Both the position numbers and the translations under genes were made by a program. Source: Clostridia bacterium (lineage in GTDB: Bacteria > Bacillota > Clostridia > Oscillospirales > CAG-272). Taken from it: a stretch of DNA of 55,982 nucleotides. Each line of letters starts with the position of its first letter. Within the stretch, counting starts at the first letter, position 1. The notes beneath the pieces are model-generated. The model made no database searches, had not been told where the DNA came from, and was given only the letters and a program-made list of their open reading frames with translations. Shown piece by piece: positions 34,768-43,175 of this stretch. The DNA lies in the NCBI GenBank assembly GCA_017462795.1, contig JAFTQL010000044.1, forward strand, positions 1-55,982, read 5' to 3'.

Positions 34768-35841
34768 ATGAAAAGGAAAAAAGCAATTGATTTTCTTACG
34801 GTAACGCTGTTTTTCGGAATACTTCTGTCCTTTACCATTTATCTCGGTCTGGGAGCGATGATCAACGCCGACGGAGGGGTCGTTTCGGGGAACGGTGACA
34901 GAAATATTTCATTTAACGCGGAGTTCTTTGAGGACGGTATACTCGGGGACTTTGTAAAATTTTGCGACTATAGGATATTCAAGCATATCGATGACTCGGA
35001 TATGATAATAGGCAAGGACGACTGGCTGTTTGAGGCGGTGGACTCCGAGAGCGGTTACGAGAGATTGCTTGACTACATTGGTGGTTGTCCCTTCAGTGAC
35101 GAGGAGCTTGCGAGGATAGGCGGCGTGATCTCGGAGCGCAGGATGTCCTATGAGGAGGCGGGCGTTGAGTATATAATGATAGTTATCCCCGATTCCATGA
35201 CAGTATGCTCTGACAAAGTACCGAGATATCTCGGCGGGCAGAGCGAGAATACCAGACTGTCGGCTCTGACGGCGTACCTTGCGGGGGAGGGGGAGCCCGC
35301 CTTTGTCAATCCTGCGGGAGAGATGATAGCGGGAAGCGAAGATATGCCCATGTATAACAATACCGAGAATTCTATTAACGCATACGGAGCATACTGTATA
35401 TATGACGCCGCTGTCTCCCGATTTTTTGCGGATAAAGGAGAAGAGGCAGACAGGATATATTTTGAGGATGTTGAATTTTATACCCGAGTGACCGATGGAA
35501 GATCAGTAGCGGTGAAGGCGGGGCTGGAGAAGACCATAAGGAACAGAACGGTTTCGCTTTCCGACAATATGCCCCAAAACTATAGCGTGATGTCGGGTGA
35601 AAAGGGAATAATGCTTACAGAGCACGGCGACGCTTTATCGGCTGGAAACGGTAAGGTCGTGGTTGAGTGCTCCGATGAATGGGTGAGAACACAGCTCATG
35701 CCGTATTTCTCAAATACCTTTGATAAGGTGTATTACAGGGCGGGTATAAGCGCTGAGCACACTGACAATCTGCAATATGAGCCTACCCTTGTGGTGCAGA
35801 TAATACACGAAAGCGAGCTTGCGGGGCTGCTTGAAAAATGA
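34768..35841 (+). CDS. DHHW/AlgJ-like protein with degenerate active site
   Basis: A 357-residue membrane-anchored extracytoplasmic protein, the usual partner of an MBOAT protein. After one N-terminal membrane helix it has IIGKDDWLFEAVD and VIPDSMTVCSDKVPRYLG, both typical of AlgJ/AlgX and DHHW proteins, which transfer acetyl groups with an SGNH-like triad. The diagnostic T-D-H-H-W-x-x-x-G-A-Y motif is replaced by TENSINAYGAY near residues 198-208, so the catalytic Asp and His are gone. AAAGGAG precedes ATG. With the altered MBOAT partner it forms a pair that is probably inactive as an acetyltransferase or has a new role. Confidence 0.82.
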   Translation: MKRKKAIDFLTVTLFFGILLSFTIYLGLGAMINADGGVVSGNGDRNISFNAEFFEDGILGDFVKFCDYRIFKHIDDSDMIIGKDDWLFEAVDSESGYERLLDYIGGCPFSDEELARIGGVISERRMSYEEAGVEYIMIVIPDSMTVCSDKVPRYLGGQSENTRLSALTAYLAGEGEPAFVNPAGEMIAGSEDMPMYNNTENSINAYGAYCIYDAAVSRFFADKGEEADRIYFEDVEFYTRVTDGRSVAVKAGLEKTIRNRTVSLSDNMPQNYSVMSGEKGIMLTEHGDALSAGNGKVVVECSDEWVRTQLMPYFSNTFDKVYYRAGISAEHTDNLQYEPTLVVQIIHESELAGLLEK

Positions 35842-35898
35842 TTGAATAGCATTAAAAAATACATCACATATATTTTTGAACAATATTAGTGAAAAAGC

Positions 35899-35928
35899 GA
35901 ATAATAATCACAATAAATGTTATTATTC
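35899..35928 (+). terminator. AT-rich hairpin after MBOAT-DHHW pair
   Basis: Nine-pair A/T stem (35899-35907 with 35920-35928), 60 bases after the stop; no T run, so only a possible terminator. Confidence 0.35.
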
Positions 35929-35993
35929 AACACAAAATCAGGATTTTTACAAGGCTTTATCAGATCGCAAAAAAATAAAATGTGACTTTTCTC

Positions 35994-36022
35994 TTGAAAT
36001 TTCCCGAAAAATGAGTTATAAT
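35994..36022 (+). promoter_or_regulatory. Promoter of SMS (sufC-like) operon
   Basis: TTGAAA 35994-35999 and TATAAT 36017-36022, 17-base spacer, 36 bases before ATG. Confidence 0.78.
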
Positions 36023-36057
36023 ATACATTTGAATGGTTATTATTTCAAGGAGTATAT

Positions 36058-36765
36058 ATGTTAGAGTTAAAAAATGTTTCTTACAGTGTCGGTGACAAGC
36101 AGATACTGAAGAATATAGATCTGGAGATATCCGATCGCTTTGTAGCGATCACCGGTCCCAACGGCAGCGGAAAGTCCACCCTTGCCAAGCTGGTTGCCGG
36201 AATAATTACACCTACGGAAGGAAAGATATATTTCGACGGAAAGGATATTACCGATATGTCGGTCACCGACAGAGCAAGATCGGGCATAAGCTTTGCCTTT
36301 CAACAGCCTGTGAGATTCAAGGGTATTACTGTAAAGCACCTTCTTTCCCTTGCGGCAGGAAAGAAGACAAGCGTTTCCGAGGCGTGCGAATATCTCTCCG
36401 AGGTGGGACTGTGTGCCAAGGATTACATCAACCGTGAGGTGAACGCTTCTTTGTCGGGCGGAGAGCTGAAAAGAATAGAGATAGCGATGATAAATGCCCG
36501 TGGCACATCCCTGTCTGTGTTTGATGAGCCCGAGGCGGGCATCGACCTGTGGAGCTTCAATAATCTCATCAAGGTGTTCGAGAAGATGCACGAGCGCACA
36601 CACGGTACTATTATGATAATCTCTCATCAGGAGAGGATACTCAATATCGCCGATAAGATAGTGGTTCTCGCGGGCGGCGAGGTGGTTGAATACGGGGAGA
36701 AGGAAAAGGTGTTCCCCAAGCTTATGGATGTTCGCGCAAGCTGTCGCTTTGCGGGAAATTCCTGA
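36058..36765 (+). CDS. SufC-like ATPase of a minimal SUF (SMS) system
   Basis: A 235-residue soluble ABC-type ATPase that powers Fe-S cluster assembly on its SufB/D-like partner. Walker A is GPNGSGKST, the signature is ASLSGGELKR, and Walker B is LSVFDEPEAGIDLW, where SufC has the characteristic DEPEAG rather than the transporter DEPT. The H-loop is IISHQERIL. It has no membrane partner, and the SufB/D-like gene follows 12 bases later. With no sufS, sufU or second sufB/D gene here, the pair matches the minimal two-gene SMS arrangement known from anaerobic bacteria and archaea. AAGGAG precedes ATG. Confidence 0.9.
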   Translation: MLELKNVSYSVGDKQILKNIDLEISDRFVAITGPNGSGKSTLAKLVAGIITPTEGKIYFDGKDITDMSVTDRARSGISFAFQQPVRFKGITVKHLLSLAAGKKTSVSEACEYLSEVGLCAKDYINREVNASLSGGELKRIEIAMINARGTSLSVFDEPEAGIDLWSFNNLIKVFEKMHERTHGTIMIISHQERILNIADKIVVLAGGEVVEYGEKEKVFPKLMDVRASCRFAGNS

Positions 36766-36777
36766 CGGAGGTGCGGT

Positions 36778-37695
36778 ATGGATAAGATACAACAGGATCT
36801 TCTTGAGCAGATCGCAGGTATACATGAGATCCCTGAGGGGGCGTATTCCCTGAGAATAAACGGAAGCCTTCACGGAAAGAACTCTTCCGAGAATATTGAA
36901 ATAGTAAAAAAAGAGGACAAGCCCGGAATAGATATTTATATTAAGCCGGGAACTAAGAATGAAAGCGTGCATATACCCGTTATCCTGTCGCAGACGGGAC
37001 TCAAGGAGCTGGTATATAATGACTTTCATATCGGTGAGGATTGCGATGTTACCATTGTGGCGGGCTGCGGTATACACAACGGAGGCTCGGAGGACTCGGA
37101 GCATAGCGGAATACATTCGTTTTTTGTGTCGAAAAATGCAAAATGCAAGTATATAGAAAAGCACTATGGCGAGGGCGACGGTAACGGACGTAATCTGATG
37201 AACCCCACAACATATGTTGAAATGGCTGAGGGGTCTTATATGGAAATGGAAACAGCTCAGATAAAGGGCGTTGATTCCACCAAGAGAGTGACGGCGGCTA
37301 AACTGATGGAAAATGCAACGCTTGTTGTCCGCGAGAAGATCATGACTCACGGCGAGCAATACGCGGAGACGGAGTTTGATGTTGAGCTTAATGGCGATGG
37401 ATCGGGTACGCATGTCATCTCCCGCGCGGTCGCCAAGGACAACTCAAAGCAGAAATTTGTCTCAAGGATCAAGGGTAACTCAAAATGCTCGGGACATACC
37501 GAGTGCGACGCTATCATTATGGATCAGGCTACGGTGGCGGCAATACCCGAGATACTCGCCGTTAATCCCGAGGCGTCTCTCATTCATGAGGCTGCTATTG
37601 GAAAGATAGCCGGCGAACAACTCATAAAACTGATGACTCTCGGGCTTACCGAGAAAGAAGCGGAGGAAGAGATCGTAAACGGGTTCCTACGCTGA
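36778..37695 (+). CDS. SufB/SufD-like scaffold protein (SmsB type)
   Basis: A 305-residue beta-helix scaffold of the SufB/SufD family, shorter than SufB (about 470-495). The core NPTTYVEMAEGSYMEMETAQ, VDSTKRVTAAKLMENATL, the segment HTECDAIIMD and the C-terminal LIHEAAIGKIAGEQLIKLMT and EEEIVNGFL are conserved. The Glu of IHEAA that aligns with the E. coli SufB cluster-region Glu is present, but the position of the SufB Cys is Ala/Thr (DQATVAAIPE), so cluster ligation must differ from SufB. GGAGG precedes ATG. Expected partner of the SufC-like ATPase in making [4Fe-4S] clusters. Confidence 0.88.
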   Translation: MDKIQQDLLEQIAGIHEIPEGAYSLRINGSLHGKNSSENIEIVKKEDKPGIDIYIKPGTKNESVHIPVILSQTGLKELVYNDFHIGEDCDVTIVAGCGIHNGGSEDSEHSGIHSFFVSKNAKCKYIEKHYGEGDGNGRNLMNPTTYVEMAEGSYMEMETAQIKGVDSTKRVTAAKLMENATLVVREKIMTHGEQYAETEFDVELNGDGSGTHVISRAVAKDNSKQKFVSRIKGNSKCSGHTECDAIIMDQATVAAIPEILAVNPEASLIHEAAIGKIAGEQLIKLMTLGLTEKEAEEEIVNGFLR

Positions 37696-37728
37696 GGGGG
37701 TCTTGAGGGGCTGATAATATTACACACG

Positions 37729-37766
37729 GCGTGTCGGAAAGGCGGTTGCGGTCCGACACGCTTTTT
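37729..37766 (+). terminator. Terminator of SMS operon
   Basis: Perfect ten-pair stem (37729-37738 with 37752-37761) followed by T5. Confidence 0.9.
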
Positions 37767-38445
37767 GTTTGTTGACGGTCGATCGTTGTCGGAATATGGG
37801 ACGCATAATTGAATATGCATAATATTCATTGTTCTGGGCAGACATATTCGCGTTATGACTTGCTTTATGACTTTGTGGACTTTATGAATGGAATATTGTC
37901 ATGAATTTCTGTGTGGGAATTTATGTTATTCGGGGCTTTGTCTTTACCGTTACGATTGCCGGGAAAAGAAGATTTTGGGGCCTTAAAACGCAAAATGGGC
38001 GCAACTGTAAGAAATGTAAATAAATAGAATTTAGCTGTAAAAATATTGGTTTTGCTCTTGACTGAGCCAAAAAAGTTTCAAAAAAACAGAGCAAAATCAA
38101 AAATTTGTTTGATTTTTCAGGATGTAGAAAATACGATGAGATTTTTGTGTAATATCAACAAAAAATCATGTCGTTTTCACAATTCAAAAACAGCGTGAAG
38201 ATTGAAGCACGGTAAAAGAAAATTACCGCATGATTTTGTGGTCTGCCGAACTTTAAAATTACAAGTTAAAATCAACAAAAATAACACAAAAGCGCAAGAA
38301 ATAAGCACAATTTGTAGTAAATTAAAATTACATTTGTGGACGTTGATGATTTATGAATGTAAAAACGACGATTTTGCTGTGTTCACAAAAAATTCACTTG
38401 ACGACATTTTGGATTGCCGGGGCAGTGGTGGCGAAAAACCTTTGC

Positions 38446-38474
38446 TTGACTTTTGGGCTAATATATGGTAAGAT
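38446..38474 (+). promoter_or_regulatory. Promoter of the transport operon
   Basis: TTGACT 38446-38451 and TAAGAT 38469-38474, 17-base spacer, placing transcription start near 38481 and giving a long leader. Confidence 0.65.
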
Positions 38475-38486
38475 ATTTGTGTGGAA

Positions 38487-38768
38487 ATTCGGGCATCTCT
38501 TCCGTAATACGGACAAGAGGTGTCTTTAGCAGTGTCATTTTTAACCGTAGCACTGCCTTTGAAGTAGTCAATTGCCTTGACAGGTGCGCATTCATGCCGA
38601 GCTTGCGCCTCTGTGAGGGCAATTCAGACGCGCTGCTGAGTGGCTCTTTACGAGCTCCCGCGGTGTGCGCTATACTGCGAAGAAAACGGTAAACGATGGT
38701 ATCATCGAAAACTTATGGGGAAATGTGTTCCCGACATTTTCCGAAACAAAAACCAGGAGGAAATTTGA
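38487..38768 (+). promoter_or_regulatory. Long structured 5' leader of the transport operon
   Basis: About 280 bases of leader RNA with several stems: a hairpin at about 38491-38522 (outer arms with an inner CCGT/ACGG), a GCAGTG/CACTGC hairpin near 38529-38556, and a 20-position imperfect stem pairing 38570-38589 with 38605-38624 around a 15-base loop, then further short stems. The ribosome site CAGGAGG ends it. No known riboswitch class is recognised. Confidence 0.5.
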
Positions 38769-41700
38769 ATGAAAACGACGAAATTTCAAAGAATTACAGC
38801 TCTGATGCTGGCTTTGGTCTTTCTGTTATGTGGCGGCGCGGTCTCTGCGGGCGCGTCCGACAGCTCCATAACGGATGTTACCACGAGTGACATCAAAGAG
38901 TTGCTGAATGCAATTTCGTACAATGAGTACATAGCTGAGAACAGCGGTGTACCCAAAGCCGACAGCGAGATCGAGATCGACGCTACGAAGAACCTGACTT
39001 ATGTAACAACAGCAGGGGTTTCGAGTGTCCCGGAAAAGGTGGACGATGTTGAGAACGCTGATAAGAACACCGCGTTCATCGGCGAGTTCGACGGTCAATT
39101 GGGACTCTATACGCCTTCGTCGGGTGTTGTTACCTGGACGATCGATGAGATCACTGAGGCGAAGAGATACAATCTGATCATTGAGTGCTATCCCGTGGAA
39201 AACAAATCGGCATCCATTGAGAGAATACTCAAGCTCAACAACGGCGTTCCTTTTGCTGAAGCGCGTTATCTTACTATCGCTAAGATATGGAAGAACGTAT
39301 ATGAGGATGGCAGTTTTGAGGTTCCCGAAGGGGAAAACAAGGACAACTATCTTACCAAGGCTGCTCAGCTCGGCATTGAAGCAGAGGCGGTTACGGATGG
39401 CGGCAAAACTATCATTAATTATAAGATGCCCGAATACTGGACTGCCGATTCGGCAAGTCTTATTGATGAGCTGGCTCTCAGATTCTTCTCCGAGGATATA
39501 GATCTCAATGAGATCCGCTCCAGCCTTGTTCAGGCTCCCAAGTGGACGACCTATACGTTCAAGGATGCCAACGGATTCATGCAGGGCGCGTTCGAGTTTG
39601 TTGTCGGACCTGATGAGGATCATGAGAAGGTCACCATCTCTCTGGAGTCCGTAAACGAGCCTATGGTCATTTCCAAGATCAGACTTGTTCCTTGCGAGGA
39701 TACTCTTACATATGCGGAATATCTTGCGCAGTACGAGGGTGTGGCTGCCGGAACGGACAAGATAAAGATGGAGGCTGAATATCCTTCGGCTACGTCTTCT
39801 CAGACCATCTATCCTGTATCCGATACCACAAGCGCTATCACATCTCCCTCCGCTACCGACAGAACGGTTCTTAATGTTATCGGTGGCGATAAGTGGCAGG
39901 TGTCCGGTCAGTGGATCGAATATAAGTTTAAGGTAAATAACAGCGGTATGTACAATATAGCTACAAGATTCAAGCAGAATGTGCTTGACGGTATGTACGC
40001 TTCCAGATCCTTGTACATATTCAGTGACAATAACCCCGGTGACAAGGGCTATTACAACGGTATTCCTTTTGAGGAAGCCGGCAGACTTCAGTTTAATTAT
40101 TCCTCCGATTGGCAGTCGGGAAAGCTGACGGACGGAACAAACGGCAACTTTGATATTTACTTTGAGGCAGGAGTTGTTTATACACTTCGCTTTGAGGTAA
40201 CTCTCGGAAATATGGGTACGATAGTCAACCGTGTTCAGAATTCCTTGGATTCTATCAACAGTGACTACCTCAACATCCTCAAGCTGACGGGTACAAACCC
40301 CGATGAGTATCGTGACTACGGATTCTCCCGTGTAATGCCCGATACCATCAAGGATATGATCATTCAGTCCAGAGAACTCGAGGCTATTTCCGCCGAGCTT
40401 GCTGCCGAGGCGAGCGTAAAGAGCTCTATGACCGCTACACTTGATAAGGTCGCAAGACTTCTCAATGATATGGGTCTTGATGACGATGCGGTCGCAAAGA
40501 ACCTTGAACAGCTCAAGACATACATCGGTTCTCTCGGTACATGGGTATCCGACGCAAAGACTCAGCCTCTTATCCTTGATTACATTGTGGTTCAGAGCGC
40601 TGACGACGCAGAACTGCCCAAGGCCAAGGCAAGCTTCTGGGAAGCGCTTGTATACGAGTTTGTAAGCTTCTTCCAGAGCTTCTTCCGTAACTACGACCGT
40701 ATGGGTGCTATAACCGAAACGGAGAATGTTGGCGCGGTCGAGGTATGGCTTGCGTACGGACGTGACCAGTCTCAGGTTATCAGAGGACTTATCAATAACA
40801 ACTTCACTCCCTCAACAGGTACGACCATCGACCTCAAGCTTGTCGCCGGCTCGACCTTGCTTCCTTCCATTCTTTCCGGAAGAGGTCCTGATGTTTACAT
40901 CGGTCTGGGACAAAACGAGGTTATCAACTACGCGATCCGAGGAGCTTTGATAGAGATCGAGGAGCTTGACGGATTTGAGGAGGCTACCGCCGAATTTAAT
41001 GAAGCGGCTATGCTGGTTCTCGGTATCGAGGATGCTGAAAGAGAGCTTCATTATTACGGACTTCCCGAAACACAGAACTTCACAATGATGTTTATCCGTG
41101 AGGATATCTTCGCGGATCTCAACCTTGAAATTCCTCAGACATGGGACGATGTTAAGGAGATAATTCCCGTACTCCAGTCCAACAACATGCAGGTGGGTAT
41201 GACAAAGGACGAGAACGTATTCCTTTACCAGCTCGGCGGCGACCTTTTCGCTGATGACGGAATGAGGATCAACCTTGATTCCAACGTAGCTCTTGAGGCG
41301 TTCAACACCATGTGTGAAATGTTCACCATGTATTCCTTCCCCTATAAATACGATTTCGCGAACCGATTCAGAACAGGTGAGATGCCTATCGGATTCGCGT
41401 CATATGCGGCAACATATAACCAGCTTAAGGTATTTGCTACCGAGATCGAAGGTCTGTGGGGCTTCTACCCGCTTCCCGGATACGCCGATGAAGAGGGTAA
41501 CATAAACAACTCTTCCGTTTCTACAGTCTCCGCTATCGTTATGATCACAGGCTGTGAGGACGTGGACGGCGCATGGAACTTCATGAAGTGGCATTCCGGC
41601 TCTCAGTGTCAGATCGACTACTGTAACGAGATGGTTGCTATCCTCGGTCCTTCCGGTAAGCATGCTACAGCTAACATGGAGGCTCTTGAGAGCTTGCCTT

Positions 41701-42188
41701 GGACTGCTGAGGAATATGCTCAGCTTTCGCTTCAGTTCAACAACCTCGCGTCTATTCCTAACTACCCCGGACGTTACATCGTTGAGCGTTATACACAGTT
41801 TGCGTTCCTCGCGGCTTACAATAATAACGCAGACCCCGTAACAGAGATGCAGAGCTACATCAAGACCATCAACGTAGAGATCACACGTAAGCGTGAGGAA
41901 TTCGGACTTGAGACTCTTGCCGACGGTCAGACACTTGCTCAGAAGCGTATGCTTGAAGCAGAAACCAAGTTGCTTGAAATTCGTGACTCTTCGTCCTACA
42001 GCTCGGCTTATGATGATACTTACAACAACATCATTAAGCTGATCGAAGGATATACAACAGAGGATTACGCATCCCTGAGATCTCTTGCGGATGCTCTTGA
42101 AGCGCTTAACGCCGAGTTGTTCGGCGCTGCTGCCTCGGATCTGAGAAGTGCTGCGAACTCTCTTGAAGTGTACGAAAACTACAAATAA
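38769..42188 (+). CDS. Giant solute-binding protein fused to carbohydrate-binding-like domains
   Basis: A 1139-residue exported protein with a signal peptide (about 1-28, cleavage near VSAGA; no good lipobox). Residues about 45-310 and 320-490 are two beta-rich, carbohydrate-binding-like units that start with related words, YNEYIAENSGVPKAD and YAEYLAQYEGVAAGTD, suggesting duplication. A helical part (about 500-640) follows, then a complete type I sugar-binding protein fold from about 650 to 1060 (VEVWLAYGRDQSQ, RGPDVYIGLGQNE, IPQTWDDVKEI). The C-terminal 80 residues are helical. It should bind a long glycan or oligosaccharide and deliver it to the permeases encoded just downstream. CAGGAGG precedes ATG. 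Confidence 0.82.
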   Translation: MKTTKFQRITALMLALVFLLCGGAVSAGASDSSITDVTTSDIKELLNAISYNEYIAENSGVPKADSEIEIDATKNLTYVTTAGVSSVPEKVDDVENADKNTAFIGEFDGQLGLYTPSSGVVTWTIDEITEAKRYNLIIECYPVENKSASIERILKLNNGVPFAEARYLTIAKIWKNVYEDGSFEVPEGENKDNYLTKAAQLGIEAEAVTDGGKTIINYKMPEYWTADSASLIDELALRFFSEDIDLNEIRSSLVQAPKWTTYTFKDANGFMQGAFEFVVGPDEDHEKVTISLESVNEPMVISKIRLVPCEDTLTYAEYLAQYEGVAAGTDKIKMEAEYPSATSSQTIYPVSDTTSAITSPSATDRTVLNVIGGDKWQVSGQWIEYKFKVNNSGMYNIATRFKQNVLDGMYASRSLYIFSDNNPGDKGYYNGIPFEEAGRLQFNYSSDWQSGKLTDGTNGNFDIYFEAGVVYTLRFEVTLGNMGTIVNRVQNSLDSINSDYLNILKLTGTNPDEYRDYGFSRVMPDTIKDMIIQSRELEAISAELAAEASVKSSMTATLDKVARLLNDMGLDDDAVAKNLEQLKTYIGSLGTWVSDAKTQPLILDYIVVQSADDAELPKAKASFWEALVYEFVSFFQSFFRNYDRMGAITETENVGAVEVWLAYGRDQSQVIRGLINNNFTPSTGTTIDLKLVAGSTLLPSILSGRGPDVYIGLGQNEVINYAIRGALIEIEELDGFEEATAEFNEAAMLVLGIEDAERELHYYGLPETQNFTMMFIREDIFADLNLEIPQTWDDVKEIIPVLQSNNMQVGMTKDENVFLYQLGGDLFADDGMRINLDSNVALEAFNTMCEMFTMYSFPYKYDFANRFRTGEMPIGFASYAATYNQLKVFATEIEGLWGFYPLPGYADEEGNINNSSVSTVSAIVMITGCEDVDGAWNFMKWHSGSQCQIDYCNEMVAILGPSGKHATANMEALESLPWTAEEYAQLSLQFNNLASIPNYPGRYIVERYTQFAFLAAYNNNADPVTEMQSYIKTINVEITRKREEFGLETLADGQTLAQKRMLEAETKLLEIRDSSSYSSAYDDTYNNIIKLIEGYTTEDYASLRSLADALEALNAELFGAAASDLRSAANSLEVYENYK

Positions 42189-42226
42189 TATATTAAGCAA
42201 AAATCTAATTAAGGAGAAAGAAGTAC

Positions 42227-43174
42227 ATGTCACAGAAAACGGCAGAGAAAAAAGCTGTATCGCGTAAAGACATGAGCAAGGCTCAGTGGACATGGAAAGA
42301 GATGAAGCGTAATAAGGTAGCGTATCTTATGGTACTTCCTTACATGCTCGTCTTCACCGCATTCACTGTCTTGCCTGTTGTACTCTCGATCGTAATCAGC
42401 TTTACAGACTTTAACATGCTCGAATTACCGAATATTGTCTGGCTGGACAACTACATAAGATTGTTCCTTGATGATGACATATTCCTTATCGCAGCTAAAA
42501 ACACATTTATTTTCGCCGCTATTGTAGGACCTGCATCTTACATCATGTCACTGATGGTCGCGTGGTTCATCAATGAGCTTTCCCCCAAGATCAGAGCTAT
42601 CGTAACCCTGATCTTCTACGCCCCTTCTATTTCCGGATCTGTTTACCTCGTTTGGGGTACACTCTTCTCGGCTGACTCCTACGGTTGGGCAAATGCCTGG
42701 CTTATGAAGCTTGGTATCATAACCAAGGAGATCGCGTTCTTCGAGGACGCGGACTGGGTAATGCCTCTGTGTATAGTGGTCGCTATCTGGACCTCGCTGG
42801 GTACATCCTTCCTTTCCTTTATCGCAGGTCTGCAGGGAATCGATAAGGCTCAGTTTGAGGCAGGCGCGGTTGACGGTATCAGAAACAGATGGCAGGAGCT
42901 TTGGTACATCACCCTTCCCAACATGAAGCCCCAGCTTATGTTCGGTGCGGTCATGTCCATTACAAACTCTTTCGGCTTCGGAGCAGTAGTTACCGCGCTT
43001 TGCGGATTTCCGTCGGTTGACTATGCGGCACACACCATAGTTCACCATCTGGATGACTACGGTAACCAGCGTTTTGAGATCGGTTATTCATCCACGATAG
43101 CGGTCGTGCTCTTCGCGGTGATGATCGGATGTAACGCACTGGTTAAAAAAGTACTTTCAAAGGTAGGATCGTGA
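42227..43174 (+). CDS. ABC sugar permease, MalF/UgpA type
   Basis: A 315-residue inner-membrane permease with six predicted helices after a basic N-terminal tail. The loop that meets the ATPase contains FEAGAVDGIRNRWQELWYIT, the EAA motif. It is the first of a permease pair; the next gene starts two bases after its stop, so the two are translationally coupled and should form a heterodimer channel. Substrate binding would come from the giant solute-binding protein upstream. No ATPase gene is in the operon; a shared MsmX-like ATPase is the usual solution in Firmicutes. Confidence 0.9.
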   Translation: MSQKTAEKKAVSRKDMSKAQWTWKEMKRNKVAYLMVLPYMLVFTAFTVLPVVLSIVISFTDFNMLELPNIVWLDNYIRLFLDDDIFLIAAKNTFIFAAIVGPASYIMSLMVAWFINELSPKIRAIVTLIFYAPSISGSVYLVWGTLFSADSYGWANAWLMKLGIITKEIAFFEDADWVMPLCIVVAIWTSLGTSFLSFIAGLQGIDKAQFEAGAVDGIRNRWQELWYITLPNMKPQLMFGAVMSITNSFGFGAVVTALCGFPSVDYAAHTIVHHLDDYGNQRFEIGYSSTIAVVLFAVMIGCNALVKKVLSKVGS

Positions 43175-43175
43175 T

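Larger units (their letters stand above)
37696..38768. other. 1-kb non-coding region before the large transport operon
   Basis: AT-rich and without a credible gene. It holds the SMS-operon terminator (37729-37766), a dyad TTTTGCTC/GAGCAAAA (38050-38057 with 38089-38096), a possible promoter at 38109-38137 (TTGATT, 17, TACGAT) followed by a three-way-junction-like set of stems at 38162-38237, a promoter at 38446-38474, and a structured leader of about 290 bases up to the ATG at 38769. The short open frames inside have no ribosome site or protein-like composition. Confidence 0.65.

Noticed and set aside
35876..36064. 62-codon frame before the sufC-like gene
   Set aside because: It covers the sufC promoter and overlaps its start; composition reflects AT-rich DNA; no ribosome site.
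38202..38471. 89-codon frame in the 1-kb gap
   Set aside because: No ribosome site, Lys/Asn/Leu-rich as expected from AT-rich non-coding DNA, and it runs into the promoter of the transport operon.
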